In this document: piece by piece, positions 1 through 11,134 of the stretch
Layout of the letters: each line of letters starts with the position of its first letter
Numbering within the stretch: the first letter of the stretch is position 1
Origin: Homalodisca vitripennis
Taxonomy: Eukaryota; Arthropoda; Insecta; Hemiptera; Cicadellidae
Direction: 5' to 3'
NCBI RefSeq assembly: GCF_021130785.1
Contig: NC_060211.1
Span: 124,879,001 to 124,943,000 of the forward strand
DNA: 64,000 bases
Position numbers and translations under genes: made by a program
Notes under the pieces: model-generated
Database searches by the model: none
The model's input: only the letters and a program-made list of their open reading frames with translations
Told to the model about the DNA's origin: nothing

Positions 1-841
1 TTGTTAAAATGACCAAGAAATATAAATACAAAAAGACTTTTACGCCACATTTCATCCTTGTATTTTTCTTAAAAATAATGAATTTAAATGATTATTTTTT
101 TAGTAACAGGAACTTATTATATTACAGTTTTAAATGGCATATGTTTACATTAAAAAATACAACTAGTTTTTACATTTTTAATTAAACTCACCGTTAGTAA
201 TTAAAACAGTGCACGATGATATTATATCTACAATATTTTCCTTCTTGTAATACACATTTTAGTTATTGGAGAATTGTATTTACAAAATGTTTGAACCAAA
301 TTAACCTATTAAGTTTTAAATGTAACTGATGAATATAAAAAGACAATTCTGCCTAATAACTCTAGATATTTACGTTTCTTAAAAACGTTCTCACAACTTT
401 TATTTATTGATGATGGAAAGGCAGTTTCTTAACAAAGTTCTAATGTTCATTACCATTACTTTTGCAAAACCTACGAAAGTTATGTGAGCAGTGAATATAT
501 AATGCATCCCTGTGTGCATCTAATATTTCCGATAAGGAATACGTAATATGTTTAACTAACACTTCAATGTTTGCAGTAACTGTTATTACGTTGCGAACTA
601 ACTTTTAATGTCTATACTTTAAACGGGATCGTTTAAGTACAAGGTCTTTATGGTTTTAATTTCTTATTCAATGGTGTATATTACATTTGATAATAATACT
701 TGACATAAACATTGAAATTTAGAAAAGCTATCACCTTACTTCCTTTTCCCTTTTATATGAGTGACAATAATTTTTTTAATTTATATATACTAATGTTTAT
801 AAATATTTTACATAGTATAATATATATATATTATAATATAT
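1..841. other. AT-rich DNA, no gene seen
   Basis: Very AT-rich sequence with no long open frame, no splice-bounded exon and no transposon motif that I can recognise. Short (TA) runs lie at about 825-841, directly before the truncated tRNA-headed repeat. Confidence 0.6.
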
Positions 842-1168
842 AGGTTCGAGTCTCGGCGGAGCAAGTACTTTTTGCGATTCAATGTTTATTGAAATTAAAT
901 AAGGCTATTTATACAAATTTAATGTAAATAAAAGTCATTTGACAGGTATTTGGTCTTCTGATCATATGTTAGTTTGGTTATTTAAACGCATATGTGACAG
1001 ATACGGCCAAATATAAAATAATTGAATCGTAAAAGGTGAGGGCTCTGTGGTGTAATGGTAGCACATTCACCCGGCAAGTGAGAGATCCGGGTTCGAGTCC
1101 CGGCGGAGCAAGTACTTTTTGCGATTCAATGTTTATTGAAATTAAATAAGGCTATTGCCATTTATACA

Positions 1169-1173
<5 letters not shown>
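842..1173 (+). repeat. tRNA-headed short repeat (SINE-like), partial head-to-tail dimer
   Basis: The segment opens inside a tRNA T-arm (842-863, ending CGGAGCA), runs through a body of about 178 bp, then a complete tRNA-like head (1042-1110), then the start of a second body that stops at a (TA) microsatellite. The sequence following the first T-arm and following the complete head is the same (AAGTACTTTTTGCGATTCAA), so the unit is repeated in tandem. A third copy lies inverted at 10855-11134. The tRNA head with A and B boxes is what a pol III-transcribed SINE would carry. The tandem arrangement and the inverted arms around the head are unusual for a simple SINE. Confidence 0.7.
1042..1110 (+). 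tRNA. tRNA-like head of the short repeat (probably not a functional tRNA)
   Basis: This 69-nt stretch folds as a tRNA. The 7-bp acceptor stem GCTCTGT/GCGGAGC has wobbles, the D-arm region TGGTGTAATGGTAGCA fits an A box, the 5-bp anticodon stem is TTCAC/GTGAG, and the T-arm is a perfect CCGGG-TTCGAGT-CCCGG with a B box. The loop is CCGGCAA, which would give anticodon GGC but has C rather than U at position 33. That, and its place inside a dispersed repeat, argue for a tRNA-derived SINE head rather than a working alanine tRNA. The D-arm resembles insect tRNA-Gln. Confidence 0.55.

Positions 1174-1220
<47 letters not shown>
1174..1220. repeat. (TA)n microsatellite
   Basis: Uninterrupted TA dinucleotides that truncate the second SINE-like body. 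Confidence 0.95.
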
Positions 1221-1224
<4 letters not shown>

Positions 1225-1488
1225 AGTACCAAAGCTAATAAGTAAAATATTTATATATTGAGACATTCTAAAAATATTTATAGTTTATTAACATTAGTTT
1301 ATTAACACCACTTTGTTCAATATTTATCATCCTACCACGCGAATAGTTCACAATTTATTATATTATCGTAAGTATACACAAATCTAAGATTTGCAATTAT
1401 TCTCGTTATACACTTGCAAATATCACAGAAACCCAATGTTGCAACGAAATGTACATTATGTATGGCAAAGGATTTGCTGGAAAGAACT

Positions 1489-1690
1489 CTCGAATACTTA
1501 TTCACTCAGCAAGTGCTTTCCAGAGAAGAGGATCACGAGAGGCCTGAGACAACGATCCACCTCATCGTTTCTGTGAGAGGATTGCCACCTTCTTGAATTG
1601 GCTTCAAGTCTGGTGCCAAATTAAATTGTAAATGGTAGTTTACGTCACTTACCTGAAAAACAGTGGCCATCATTTCGGGTACTGTTAATA
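1489..1690 (+). repeat. Duplicated block A, copy 1
   Basis: Aligns by eye with 13907-14105: both carry TTCACTCA, AAGTGCTTTCCAGA, an AAGAGGATC core, AACGATCCACC, GATTGCCA and TGGTAGTTTACGTCACT in the same order and spacing. Short frames look alike in the two copies (VLSREED versus VLSRQED) but stops interrupt them, so I do not call a gene. The offset between copies is about 12.42 kb. Confidence 0.65.
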
Positions 1691-1699
1691 CTTACCTTT

Positions 1700-2660
1700 T
1701 GTAATATTCTATTGCTAAGATTAAAAGGCTGTGTGTAGAGAGGTTGACCAATACATTAAAATATTTACCTTAAACAGATTAGTTCGAATGGGGAATCACC
1801 ATATCACTAAGTAGTTATGTGTTTTAAATGATTTAATGCTCTTCTATTAATAAAAATATATTTTAAAAGTTCCTTCAAAAATAAATTGCGTCCCAAAAAT
1901 ATGAATAAAAATCTTATAGTGTTAAACTTGGAAACCATAACCTTTGTAATGGTTAAATATATTTGCGAAGGCCCCAGGTGCACTTATGTCTGTTTGTTTA
2001 TGAAACTTGGTCTTTGGTAATATCGCACAATAATACTGAATTAATATTAATACTGGTTATCTCAGTAGGTCAATTTAGTAACAATATTGTTTTTCTACTG
2101 ACCATAATTAATATAATAATCCACATTCAAAATGTGGGTTATCTTGTAAGCTGAAACTACTTCACTAAAATGTTTATTTCTTATCGGGACTAATTCTTAG
2201 ATATCGTATATTTAGACGATAAATATTTATGGCCGCATATAGTAACGTTTTACCTTTTATCCTTGCAATCAATAAAAGTAACATTTTTATAATAAGATAG
2301 AACTATTTAATATTTAAAATTACCAGGTGATCATTAATAAACTCATACCCACAAACTTGATATTCTCACAGAGTATACATTTCAAACTAAGTAAATTTAC
2401 ATTTCATCTTTAATAATTTCTGCCGAATTTACGTTGACCGTATACATTTGACTTTATATTGACAAGTCACACATATGACATAAGTTACAACTTAACAACA
2501 ATTTTGGTGCATATTTTTAGATAATTCAATACAAAATAGATGTATTTCGATTATGCAAATAATTACGTATATGTTTAGGTTCATAATAATATGAAGTAAG
2601 TACAACAAGTAAGTATCTATGTAGTTGTTGGAATTATATATAGTATAGCAGTCACTATGG
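1700..2660. other. AT-rich DNA, no gene seen
   Basis: Lies between blocks A and B of the first duplicated set. Short open frames here look random. No convincing match to 14110-14880 was visible by eye. Confidence 0.5.
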
Positions 2661-2664
2661 TGTT

Positions 2665-2925
2665 TCAATATTAGTCGTAACAATACAATGTCAAATTTTC
2701 GTTTACTCTAATCGCTTTGTTTGCAAGGTTAACTGCAATATAAATATGCTAAACTTGTTTGTGAGTTTAACATTTGTCTGAATGCAATGCAAAGCGACTC
2801 AGTAATCAATGCAGTCAACTATGAGATACAGTTCTATAATTCGCTCATGTGTACAAGATACAAATTCAAGAGCTTGTTTTGATTTTCCACTTGATGAAGA
2901 TGAATTAAATATTCAGTAATAAAGC
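2665..2925 (+). repeat. Duplicated block B, copy 1 (carries the empty site)
   Basis: Aligns with 14895-14952 plus 15562-15735, that is, with the second copy once the foldback element is removed. Shared landmarks are CGCTTTG, TAACTG(C/T)AATATAA, GTTTAACATTTG, TGCAAAGCGA, TTCTATAATTCGCTCA and AAGAGCTTG. The sequence around 2736-2745 is the unoccupied equivalent of the foldback insertion site. Confidence 0.65.
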
Positions 2926-2929
2926 ACTG

Positions 2930-3765
2930 ATCGTTTATACAAGATCAGAAACCTATCCTGCAATTACAAAGTGCAGTGGGCGGAATGATACATATTACAC
3001 TTTTTCTATTTCACACTGGCCATATTCCTATCTCTGGTAAATAAACAGACAGCAAAATACACAGTACCAGGACGTTATATCTGTATAATACTTCTTTTAT
3101 TAGTGTATAATTGGTCAACTACAGTTTTAATTATGAACTATATTAATAAATAACTACCTCACAAATTATATATATATCCAATGTTAACATTTAGTTAGTT
3201 TAAAAAGGCCCAAGCTAAAATCACAAACCCCGTATATTAGTGGAAAAATTTAAATTAGTAAAATATATGATTTTTGGGAAACGGATTAGAGTCCAGATAT
3301 GTTGAAACTATGATTTTTTAAGTACACTTGATTGCACGTATTTTTTTAATATAATAGTCTACAAGACTTCAAGCTCAACTCGCATCTGTCTGAGATTGAT
3401 GCTTCGATGGTGACTGTGTGTTTTATCTGTTTTAACTGTTTTAATCTTTTGATCTTAGTGGGTTGATCTTGGTGTTGATCTTTAATAACTACTGGGATAG
3501 TTTCAGATATGCACTACTGAAGAATGGTGATAAGTTTTAAGCAAAATTTTATTATCCTTGATGTTATTTACAATTAAATTATAGCTCCTGCGCCAAAGGT
3601 TATTGTTTTGTTTACTTAGCCAATAATTCACACGTCACGCATTATGTATAGGTTATTGTTGTTATGCACTCTTCTTCACCAAATATTATTATAATTCATG
3701 GAAGTGCGTAAGAAGACAATTTGATTTAAAGACGGTTAAGTTCGAAACTATTTAATATTCGTGTA
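2930..3765. other. AT-rich DNA, no gene seen
   Basis: No open frame or repeat that I can support. It separates block B from the 97-bp array. Confidence 0.5.
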
Positions 3766-5405
3766 AAATGGGGACCAAATCCATTGTAATGTGATATGAA
3801 AGTTTTCATAGCAATGGTATATGCTGATCGATGATGGTGTCAGATGCACAGGGATGATTGATAGGGAGGCAGATTGGCAACCGAAGTAATGTCAAATGTA
3901 CTCCGAGATCCGTATATGGTGATCAATGTTGGTGTTAGATGTACAGGTATGATTGATAAGGAAGCTAGGCAACCGATGTAATGTCAAATGTACTCTCCGA
4001 GATCCGTACATGGTGATCAATGTTGGTGTCAGATGTACAGGTATTATTGATAAGAATGTTGATAGACAACCAATGTAATGTCAAATGTACTCTCCGAGAT
4101 CCGTACATGGTGATCAATGTTGGTGTCAGATGTACAGGTATTATTGATAAGAATGTTGATGGACAACCAATGTAATGTCATATGTAGTCTCCGAGATCTG
4201 TACATGGTGATCGATGTTGGTGTCAGATGTACAGGTATTATTGATAAGAATGTTGATAGACAACCAATGTAATGTCACATGTACTCTCCGAGACTGTACA
4301 TGGTGATTGATGTTGGTGTCAGATGTACAGGTATTATTGATAAGAATGTTGATAGACAACCAATGTAATGTCAAATGTACTCTCCGAGATCCGTACATGG
4401 TGATCAATGTTGGTGTCAGATGTACAGGTATTATTGATAAGAATGTTGATAGACAACCAATGTAATGTCAAATGTACTCTCCGAGATCCGTACATGGTGA
4501 TCAATGTTGGTGTCAGATGTACAGGTATTATTGATAAGAATGTTGATAGACAACCAATGTAATGTCAAATGTACTCTCCGAGATCCGTACATGGTGATCA
4601 ATGTTGGTGTCAGATGTACAGGTATTATTGATAAGAATGTTGATAGACAACCAATGTAATGTCAAATGTACTCTCCGAGATCCTGTACATGGTGATCAAT
4701 GTTGGTGTCAGATGTACAGGTATTATTGATAAGAATGTTGATAGACAACCAATGTAATGTCAAATGTACTCTCCGAGATCCGTACATGGTGATCAATGTT
4801 GGTGTCAGATGTACAGGTATTATTGATAAGAATGTTGATAGACAACCAATGTAATGTCAAATGTACTCTCCGAGACTGTACATGGTGATCAATGTTGGTG
4901 TCAGATGTACAGGTATTATTGATAAGAATGTTGATAGACAACCAATGTAATGTCAAATGTACTCTCCGAGATCCGTACATGGTGATCAATGTTGGTGTCA
5001 GATGTACAGGTATTATTGATAAGAATGTTGATAGACAACCAATGTAATGTCAAATGTACTCTCCGAGACTGTACATGGTGATCAATGTCAATGTTGATGT
5101 TGTCACGAGACTGTACATGGTGATTGTACATGTTGGATGTCTGATGATGTACATGGTGATTGATTGTCAGATGTACAGGTATTATTGATAGGAATGTTGA
5201 TAGACAACCAATGTAATGTCACATGTACACACCGAGACTGTACATGGTGATCGATGTTAGTGTCAGATGTACAGGTATGATTAATAGGGAGGCTGATAGA
5301 CAACCAATATAATGTCACATGTACACACCGAGACTGTACATGGTGATCGATTTTGTTGTCAAATGTACAGGTATGATTAATAGGGATGCTGATAGGCAAC
5401 CGATG
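3766..5405 (+). repeat. 97-bp minisatellite array 1
   Basis: About 16 copies of a 97-bp unit, measured between successive GATCCGTACATGG landmarks (4001, 4098, 4195). The unit contains GTACATGGTGATCAATG, GGTGTCAGATGTACAGGTAT and CAACCAATGTAATGTCAAAT. Central copies are nearly identical, edge copies diverge, and some copies are about 95 bp (GAGACTGTACATGG junction). Around 5095-5165 the order is scrambled by short rearrangements. Open frames on the minus strand are by-products of the repeat and not genes. Confidence 0.95.
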
Positions 5406-5620
5406 TAATATTGTTTCACTATAACCAGCTCTTAAATCATCTTAGATCTTAGATTTTATTCAGAGTTCCCTGAGGTTTAGAAAACTACCACACTCGCCTA
5501 AAATACCCTCCCGTATAAGACTAATTCTAATTTTGCTTGTGAAGTCTTAGATTGTAGAAAATATCTACTAAAATATATTGGTGTTCGTATAAAAATTGCA
5601 GCTTCTCTGGCTTTATAAAA
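5395..5620 (+). repeat. Tail flanking the 97-bp array, copy 1
   Basis: Almost identical to 13186-13409: both run from AACCGATGTAATATTGTTTC through TTCAGAGTTCCCTGAGG, CTCCCGTATAAGACTAATTC and GCTTCTCTGGCTTTATAAA. The array is therefore part of a larger dispersed or duplicated unit and not a free-standing satellite. Confidence 0.85.
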
Positions 5621-5831
5621 ATAGTGATATATTGCCGTGTGGAAATTGTTATACTAACTTTTTTGTGTCCAGAGACCGGAGAAAGTAAGCTGCGTGTTTT
5701 ACGCTCATATTTGACTCGTCACATACCACAAAATGTTACTAGCTAAGATTTAATTTATTTATTTGGAGGAAAAACAGTCTTTTTGGTGATAGGCAGTGAA
5801 TTACCTAATTAAGCACAATAATGTATTCTCC

Positions 5832-6529
5832 ATTCAGAAAGTGTATATCGGCAAGGACACTGCAAGGACTGAGGAGCGCTCTCGTACGTACCAGCAATGG
5901 CAAAACAGCTGGCAACAAGACGCCCGCGGACGTTGGACTGCCAGACTTATCAAACAAATCCAACCGTGGGTAGAACGGCGGCATGGCGAGGTGGATTACT
6001 ACCTCACTATGTTTTTGAGTGGTCACGGCTACTTCCGGTCGTACCTACACCGAATGGGCAAGGCCGTTTCGCCGGATTGTATTTATTGCTCAGGCGTTCC
6101 CGACGACGCAGAACACACTTTCTTCCGCTGCCCGCGTTGGGAAAGGCCCCGGCTTGAAGTGACTCAAACTTTTGGTATAATTTTGGTGGACACGGTCTGT
6201 GACCGGATGTTGGAGGGCGAGGACTACTGGTGCTGCTGGTCCAGCTTTGCGCAGGGTATACTCCGCGCCAAAAAGAATGATCTGGACCGGAACGCGGGAC
6301 ACATCCAAGATCCGAACGGCTAGATAGGCGCGAGCCCTCTGGGCGTAAGCCAAAATTAGGCCTAGCCCGAAGTTTAAAGCGATAAGCGGTTTCCAGGCTA
6401 GAATCCTAAGAGTAGAGGAGGTTTTTAGTGGGTATTCTACGTAAGTAGGAGTCCCACACTACAGGCTGGCCACCTGTGTGCGCAAAAGCATTTTCCTGCC
6501 TCTCCCTAAAAAAAAATTCGGAAAGTGTA
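5832..6529 (+). mobile_element. R1-clade non-LTR retrotransposon, 5'-truncated copy with target site duplication
   Basis: The inserted DNA is 5846-6515, with an A run at 6508-6515 as the 3' tail. It is flanked by ATTCAGAAAGTGTA (5832-5845) and ATTCGGAAAGTGTA (6516-6529), a 14-bp duplication with one mismatch. After the stop codon the 3' untranslated part has a GGTATTCTACGTAAGTAGG stretch that I recognise from R1-clade elements. The 5' truncation at the pol C-terminus is typical of incomplete reverse transcription. The open frame and near-perfect duplication suggest a fairly young insertion. Confidence 0.85.
5847..6323 (+). pseudogene. C-terminal fragment of an R1-clade LINE polyprotein
   Basis: An open frame of 159 codons inside the insertion. 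It lacks the endonuclease and reverse transcriptase domains and keeps only the region C-terminal to them. Visible features are a GRWTARLI stretch, HGEVDYYLT and LSGHGYFRSYLHR, then a CCHC-type zinc finger (C-x2-C-x8-H-x4-C, residues CIYC through HTFFRC) followed by PRW. This order is characteristic of R1-clade pol C-termini, where the finger binds nucleic acid during target-primed reverse transcription. The frame opens upstream at 5796 only because flanking DNA happens to lack stops; the natural start is missing. It has no frameshift but cannot be autonomous. Confidence 0.85.
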
Positions 6530-7792
6530 GAAGAGCTCCTCGTAAAAGTTCTCCCTTTGCTGTGCTGTTCACCCTTTACGTCCCTGGTCTAGCCAACTGT
6601 CCCACACTGATCCCATGCATATTCATGTTTTGTAATTGCATTAACATTTGAAAGCTGGAGATGTAATACATTTATATATCATTGAACTCATTCCTTATTT
6701 TCAAGTGGTCACAAATTAAATGGAAATAAAGATTCTGTTCTGCTGTTCACAACTTCTTTATATAACAATAAATGGGGGAGGAAACCAGGGAGTATTGATG
6801 CCGATAGTTTAGCCGTGTATAATGAAGTCATAACACTTGAAGTAATTTCAGAGTGCGAATGTGCTTAAGCAGCGGTATAATATTACTGATTCAGACTTTA
6901 TGCCAACTGGAATAATTACCCCAGTAATGTAATAGCTCATGAACACAATAAAACACGCCTGACCCTGACACTAAGAGGCTTGCTACACGAGCTTTGAATT
7001 TACAAAAATGTCATGTTTGTGTTTGTACTGCTTTAGAAAAATTTAGTTAAATTTGACACTAAAACTTTTGTATAACTTATTGTAATCAATATATTTTACC
7101 ATGAAGTATAGGATTTTGTCTCCTTAGCTGCTATTAGAAAGCATTACCTTCTAGATCTCTTGGTTGAACAAGCGGGGACAGAATTAAGTTTGCAATTGCT
7201 ATCTAGTCATACAGTCTGGAAGACGTGGGATGATATATTAAAATAACATTGTCTGTGATACACATTTTTCAACTGAGCTAAGCTTTTGTTAGCGGATATT
7301 CTCCTAATTTTAATTGCTAGGAGCTAACATATGTTTTAAATCAACTTTTATTTTAGATATTAAAGATAGCTATGATTTATTTGCATATATGTTTTCTATA
7401 ATATAATCAACATTTAATGTTAAAATCCTGAAACTAAATCACTCGATAATTCTACATTTTATGTTTGACGTAATTTTCATTCAAGATGACCTCGATTCTT
7501 TAACTCAGTTCGTACTGAATGGACCGCATTGTCGTCTCAGCTTTACTTTTATTGGCTCTCGAACAAGTTCAACTCAACTGCAAAGCATTGGCTTGAAGTA
7601 CCGCAGTTCTTCCATTGCCAACTCGGATTATATAGGTCACACGACGACACTATCAGCTTGTATAGAACGTTAGTAAGGCATGTAACTAATGATAGTATAA
7701 TCTTTCTTTTTGATAGTATAGACATTTATATGGCTTCAACTTTATACTTTGGATGTGAAGGTTTGTAAAGTTAAAACACATTTATTTATAAC

Positions 7793-7795
<3 letters not shown>
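6530..7795. other. AT-rich DNA, no gene seen
   Basis: Overlapping short frames at 7461-7768 lack recognisable domains, clear splice sites or repeats, and I do not support them as genes. Confidence 0.5.
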
Positions 7796-7854
<59 letters not shown>

Positions 7855-7860
7855 TATATA
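7796..7860. repeat. (TA)n microsatellite
   Basis: A 65-bp TA tract with one G interruption. It creates an artificial Tyr-Ile open frame. Confidence 0.95.
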
Positions 7861-10854
7861 CAAGTATGTATGTATATGTATGTGAATCACATATGGATCA
7901 AGGTGTTATGAAAACAGTAGGATATCTAGTAGGTCACATTTGATTTCAGGAACAGCAGATAAGATATTAAGTTTATTTTATTTTGTTAATCCTAATCACG
8001 CTACTGGACATGTGATTAGGCTATTCCTAAGATTTTATTTTTGTACTGTTTTTGTAATTTTTTGAAGGAATAAATCATTATTCTCATTTATTCTCATTAG
8101 ATTATCATTTTGTGAAGATTAGCATTCCTTATTCTACAATGTTCATTTTTAATCTTTGAATATGTAGGGAAATATAACCATATAAAATTACATATCATAC
8201 GAATCAAACAAAGCATAAAAAAGCATGTGGCAGGATCTCAAGTTTTGCAATTATTACTCTAATTTATTTATCCTTAAGCGTTAAGGGCCGAAAACCATGG
8301 ATACAGATGTGTCAGTAAAGGGCTGCACAATAGAGTCCTAATGACAAACTGTCAGGTTGTCAGCTGAGCGTATTTTAAGCACAAGGTGGAGAGGAGGGGA
8401 GTTACATCATAATGGTGCCAACTTGGCCTTCCTCACACATATTCACTGCCTCTCTTACATTGTTGTGATTTCGTTTTATTCTTGGGTGTTAATGTTTAAA
8501 ATAAAAATAGTTTCCTGTAAAAGTTTTATGATAGAACATGAAATTTCTCATAGCCGGGAGAACCCTAAATATTTTACATTGTTTGTTTTGTTACATAACT
8601 ATTTACTTTGAATCTACCTAAAAGTTGATTTTTAATCTTTATATGTCATAAAAGTTTTCCTTTAGTAATTTATGTATCCTGTAGTAAATATGGTTGTTAT
8701 TTATATCAATGGCTTATGAAACATAGTCTACAGTTATACTGCAACAATAAAACTAAAACTGAATGTAATCTGAAGGCAGGTGAATATTTTTTATGGTGTA
8801 CTAGGTATTATTTTCATATTGATGCTAAAGGGAAATATTATTCAATGCGGTGGTTACACTGTTGTTTCTCGAAACTGGTATGTTAGTTTTTGCAGGACTG
8901 GATATTGGTAGTTATACGTGGTTTTTGGTCAAACATGTACATTCCCAACCCTGATACAAGCGGGATAATGCTGCTGATTTATATTAAATATACGAGTATC
9001 TCAATTAGATCCTCCCACGATATAACAGTCCCTAGACAGGGGCATAATAGATTTAAAAACGATAATTTTTCATGAAAACATTAAAACCACAGAAAGGTCA
9101 CAAAGGCTAAATTAGGAACACTTGCCGAGTACAATGGAAAACTGCGACCAGACCAGCGCTTACAGTGATACATAGAGACGTCTGGACATTTTTAGCTCTG
9201 AGCGCTGCCAAGATAGCACCTCACCTCGCATCAATATTATTTTTGGCCACAAAATGTAAATTCTCACATTCACTTTATGAAAGCAGTTGTAGTTCTACGA
9301 TAATGATAAATACAGAGAAATCGTCAGTATAATATTTAATAAATCATAGAAAAAAAGCATAACGAAATAAAACGTGCATTTTCATTAAATATTTTCATCA
9401 GTACGTATTTTCCGCTCATTATTTGTCAATAATCAGCAGTTTAATTTTGCATGAATAATATGAAATTTAATAATAAACAATCAATACATTTGACAAATAA
9501 TAGTTTATGAAATAACCTTCTTTATAACACATTAAAGGAAATAAGAAGAAACGAATAGTAGTAATTAACAATGAATTAACAATTTCTTATATTAAATGTA
9601 AAGGTTACGAATTTCAGAACACAGCCTAATAATACATTTGCATTTGTTTGGAAAAATGTAATTGAAAGTATAAATTATATTTTTACATTCCATTTTTTTT
9701 CCGTTTTGGATAAATCAAATTAGCCGTTTTCTGTTACAATTAATCGTATCTTTTTTCTAGCTTACATCTTACATACGTCAATTATGACGTGGATTTACTA
9801 AATTCCTGGCTATTTTCAAAACCTGATATTACTTTTTAACGAGTTTATTAATTTAAGTTTTATGCAACCACTTATTACATTATTTACTCGTACATCATTA
9901 TTGCATCATTTTAACCTGATTGTGTAAAACTATCATAGTTATAGTAGTGTGTACGTGTGAATGTATGTTTTAGAGTGTGTGGATGTTCTATAATATGCAT
10001 GGAAGTGTACGTATGTGATTTTTCTGATATTTGTATGTAATTTTATGTAATACATTAATTAAATTTTAAATTATTTCAATATATTTGTTTATACATTTTT
10101 TTAAAATTATTTATGGTTTTAGTACATAAGATTGTATATTTGTATTTTTTTTTCCTAACCACGTTTTTTATTCTTTATATTGTCTAATTAGTTTCTAGTA
10201 ATCACTCTATATTGTATAAAAGTCTGCTACACATATTTATTTTGGTTGTAGTTTTGTTTGTAGTCTTGTGCAGACGTCACGGAAAGCAGTCTGTTGACTT
10301 TTTAGTTTTCAGTTTTTTTATGTGAGAGCAAGCTATAAACTGCTTATTTGTGTATTATTTATCTGTTACACTGACCAGCTACTTGTTTTCGGTCAGTGAC
10401 TTCCTAAGTTGATCATTTATTGTAAACATGAATGTAAATGTTGGAAAATAAATATTTATTTATAATATAGTACAGTTTTCAATCAGTCATTTGACAATCT
10501 CAACGTATGCTAATAACTTGGATAAATTAGTCTAAACTTGCTCAGTATTAATCTGAACTGGTGTTGAATAGTAACTAGTAATTACCTATAGCGCATAGTA
10601 AGGAAACAACGGAGAGATGTCTTAACTAATCTCCTGCCAACTAAGCTTTCACAATCATTTTGAACTTGATTACAATATTCCTGCTCTTACGATATGCATT
10701 TAAAAGGTGCAAATTATAAACAGAACTTTATATCATATCCGAATCTTGTAAATTAAAACTATCCAAGACACTATCCAAATCTTTATCTATTAAACAAAAT
10801 AATTATTTATTCTTGAGATTTTTAAACAGAAATTTTAGCATTATATATATACAC
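7861..10854. other. AT-rich DNA with possible retroelement 3' tails, no gene seen
   Basis: The stretch AATAAATCATTATTCTCATT at about 8068-8087 and GGAAAATAAATATTTATTTA at about 10443-10462 resemble short-repeat 3' ends of old LINE copies; I see no coding remains upstream of either. A somewhat GC-richer patch at 9115-9220 remains unexplained. Confidence 0.4.
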
Positions 10855-11134
10855 ATTGAATCCCAAAAAGTACTCGCTCTGCCAGGACTCGAACCCTGGT
10901 CTCTCACTTGCCGAGTGAATGTGTTACCATTACACCAAAGAGCCCTCACTTTTTACGATTCAATTATTTTGTATTTGGCCGTATCTGTCACGTATGCGTT
11001 TAAATAACCAAACACATAATAATATGATAAATAACACATGATCGGAAGACCAAATACCTGTCAAACCACTTTTATTTACATCAATTAAATTTGTATAAAT
11101 GGCAATAGCTGAATTCAATTTCAATAACATTGAA
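10855..11134 (-). repeat. tRNA-headed short repeat, second locus
   Basis: Inverted relative to the copy at 842-1173. Reading the minus strand, the body starts at GATTCAATGTTATTGAAATT and runs to a 69-nt tRNA-like head (10943 down to 10875), followed by AGTACTTTTTGGGATTCAAT. Compared with the first locus it has about 10% substitutions plus a small insertion in the body. Confidence 0.75.
10875..10943 (-). tRNA. tRNA-like head of the second short repeat
   Basis: Same 69-nt length as the head at 1042-1110. B box GGTTCGAGTCC is intact, the T-stem is CCAGG/CCTGG with compensating changes on both sides, and the anticodon loop is TCGGCAA, again with C at position 33. Paired changes in the stem suggest that the fold was kept while the copies diverged. 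Probably a SINE promoter rather than a functional tRNA. Confidence 0.5.

Noticed and set aside
1042..1110. Functional alanine tRNA
   Set aside because: C at position 33, embedding in a dispersed repeat with a second copy and flanking inverted arms argue for a SINE-type head.
4141..5399. Minus-strand open frames over the 97-bp array
   Set aside because: They only reflect translation of the tandem repeat (recurring HVQSRRVH-type units). The 97-bp period shifts frame in each copy and the frames break where unit length changes.
7749..7943. 64-codon Tyr-Ile-rich frame
   Set aside because: Produced by the (TA) microsatellite.
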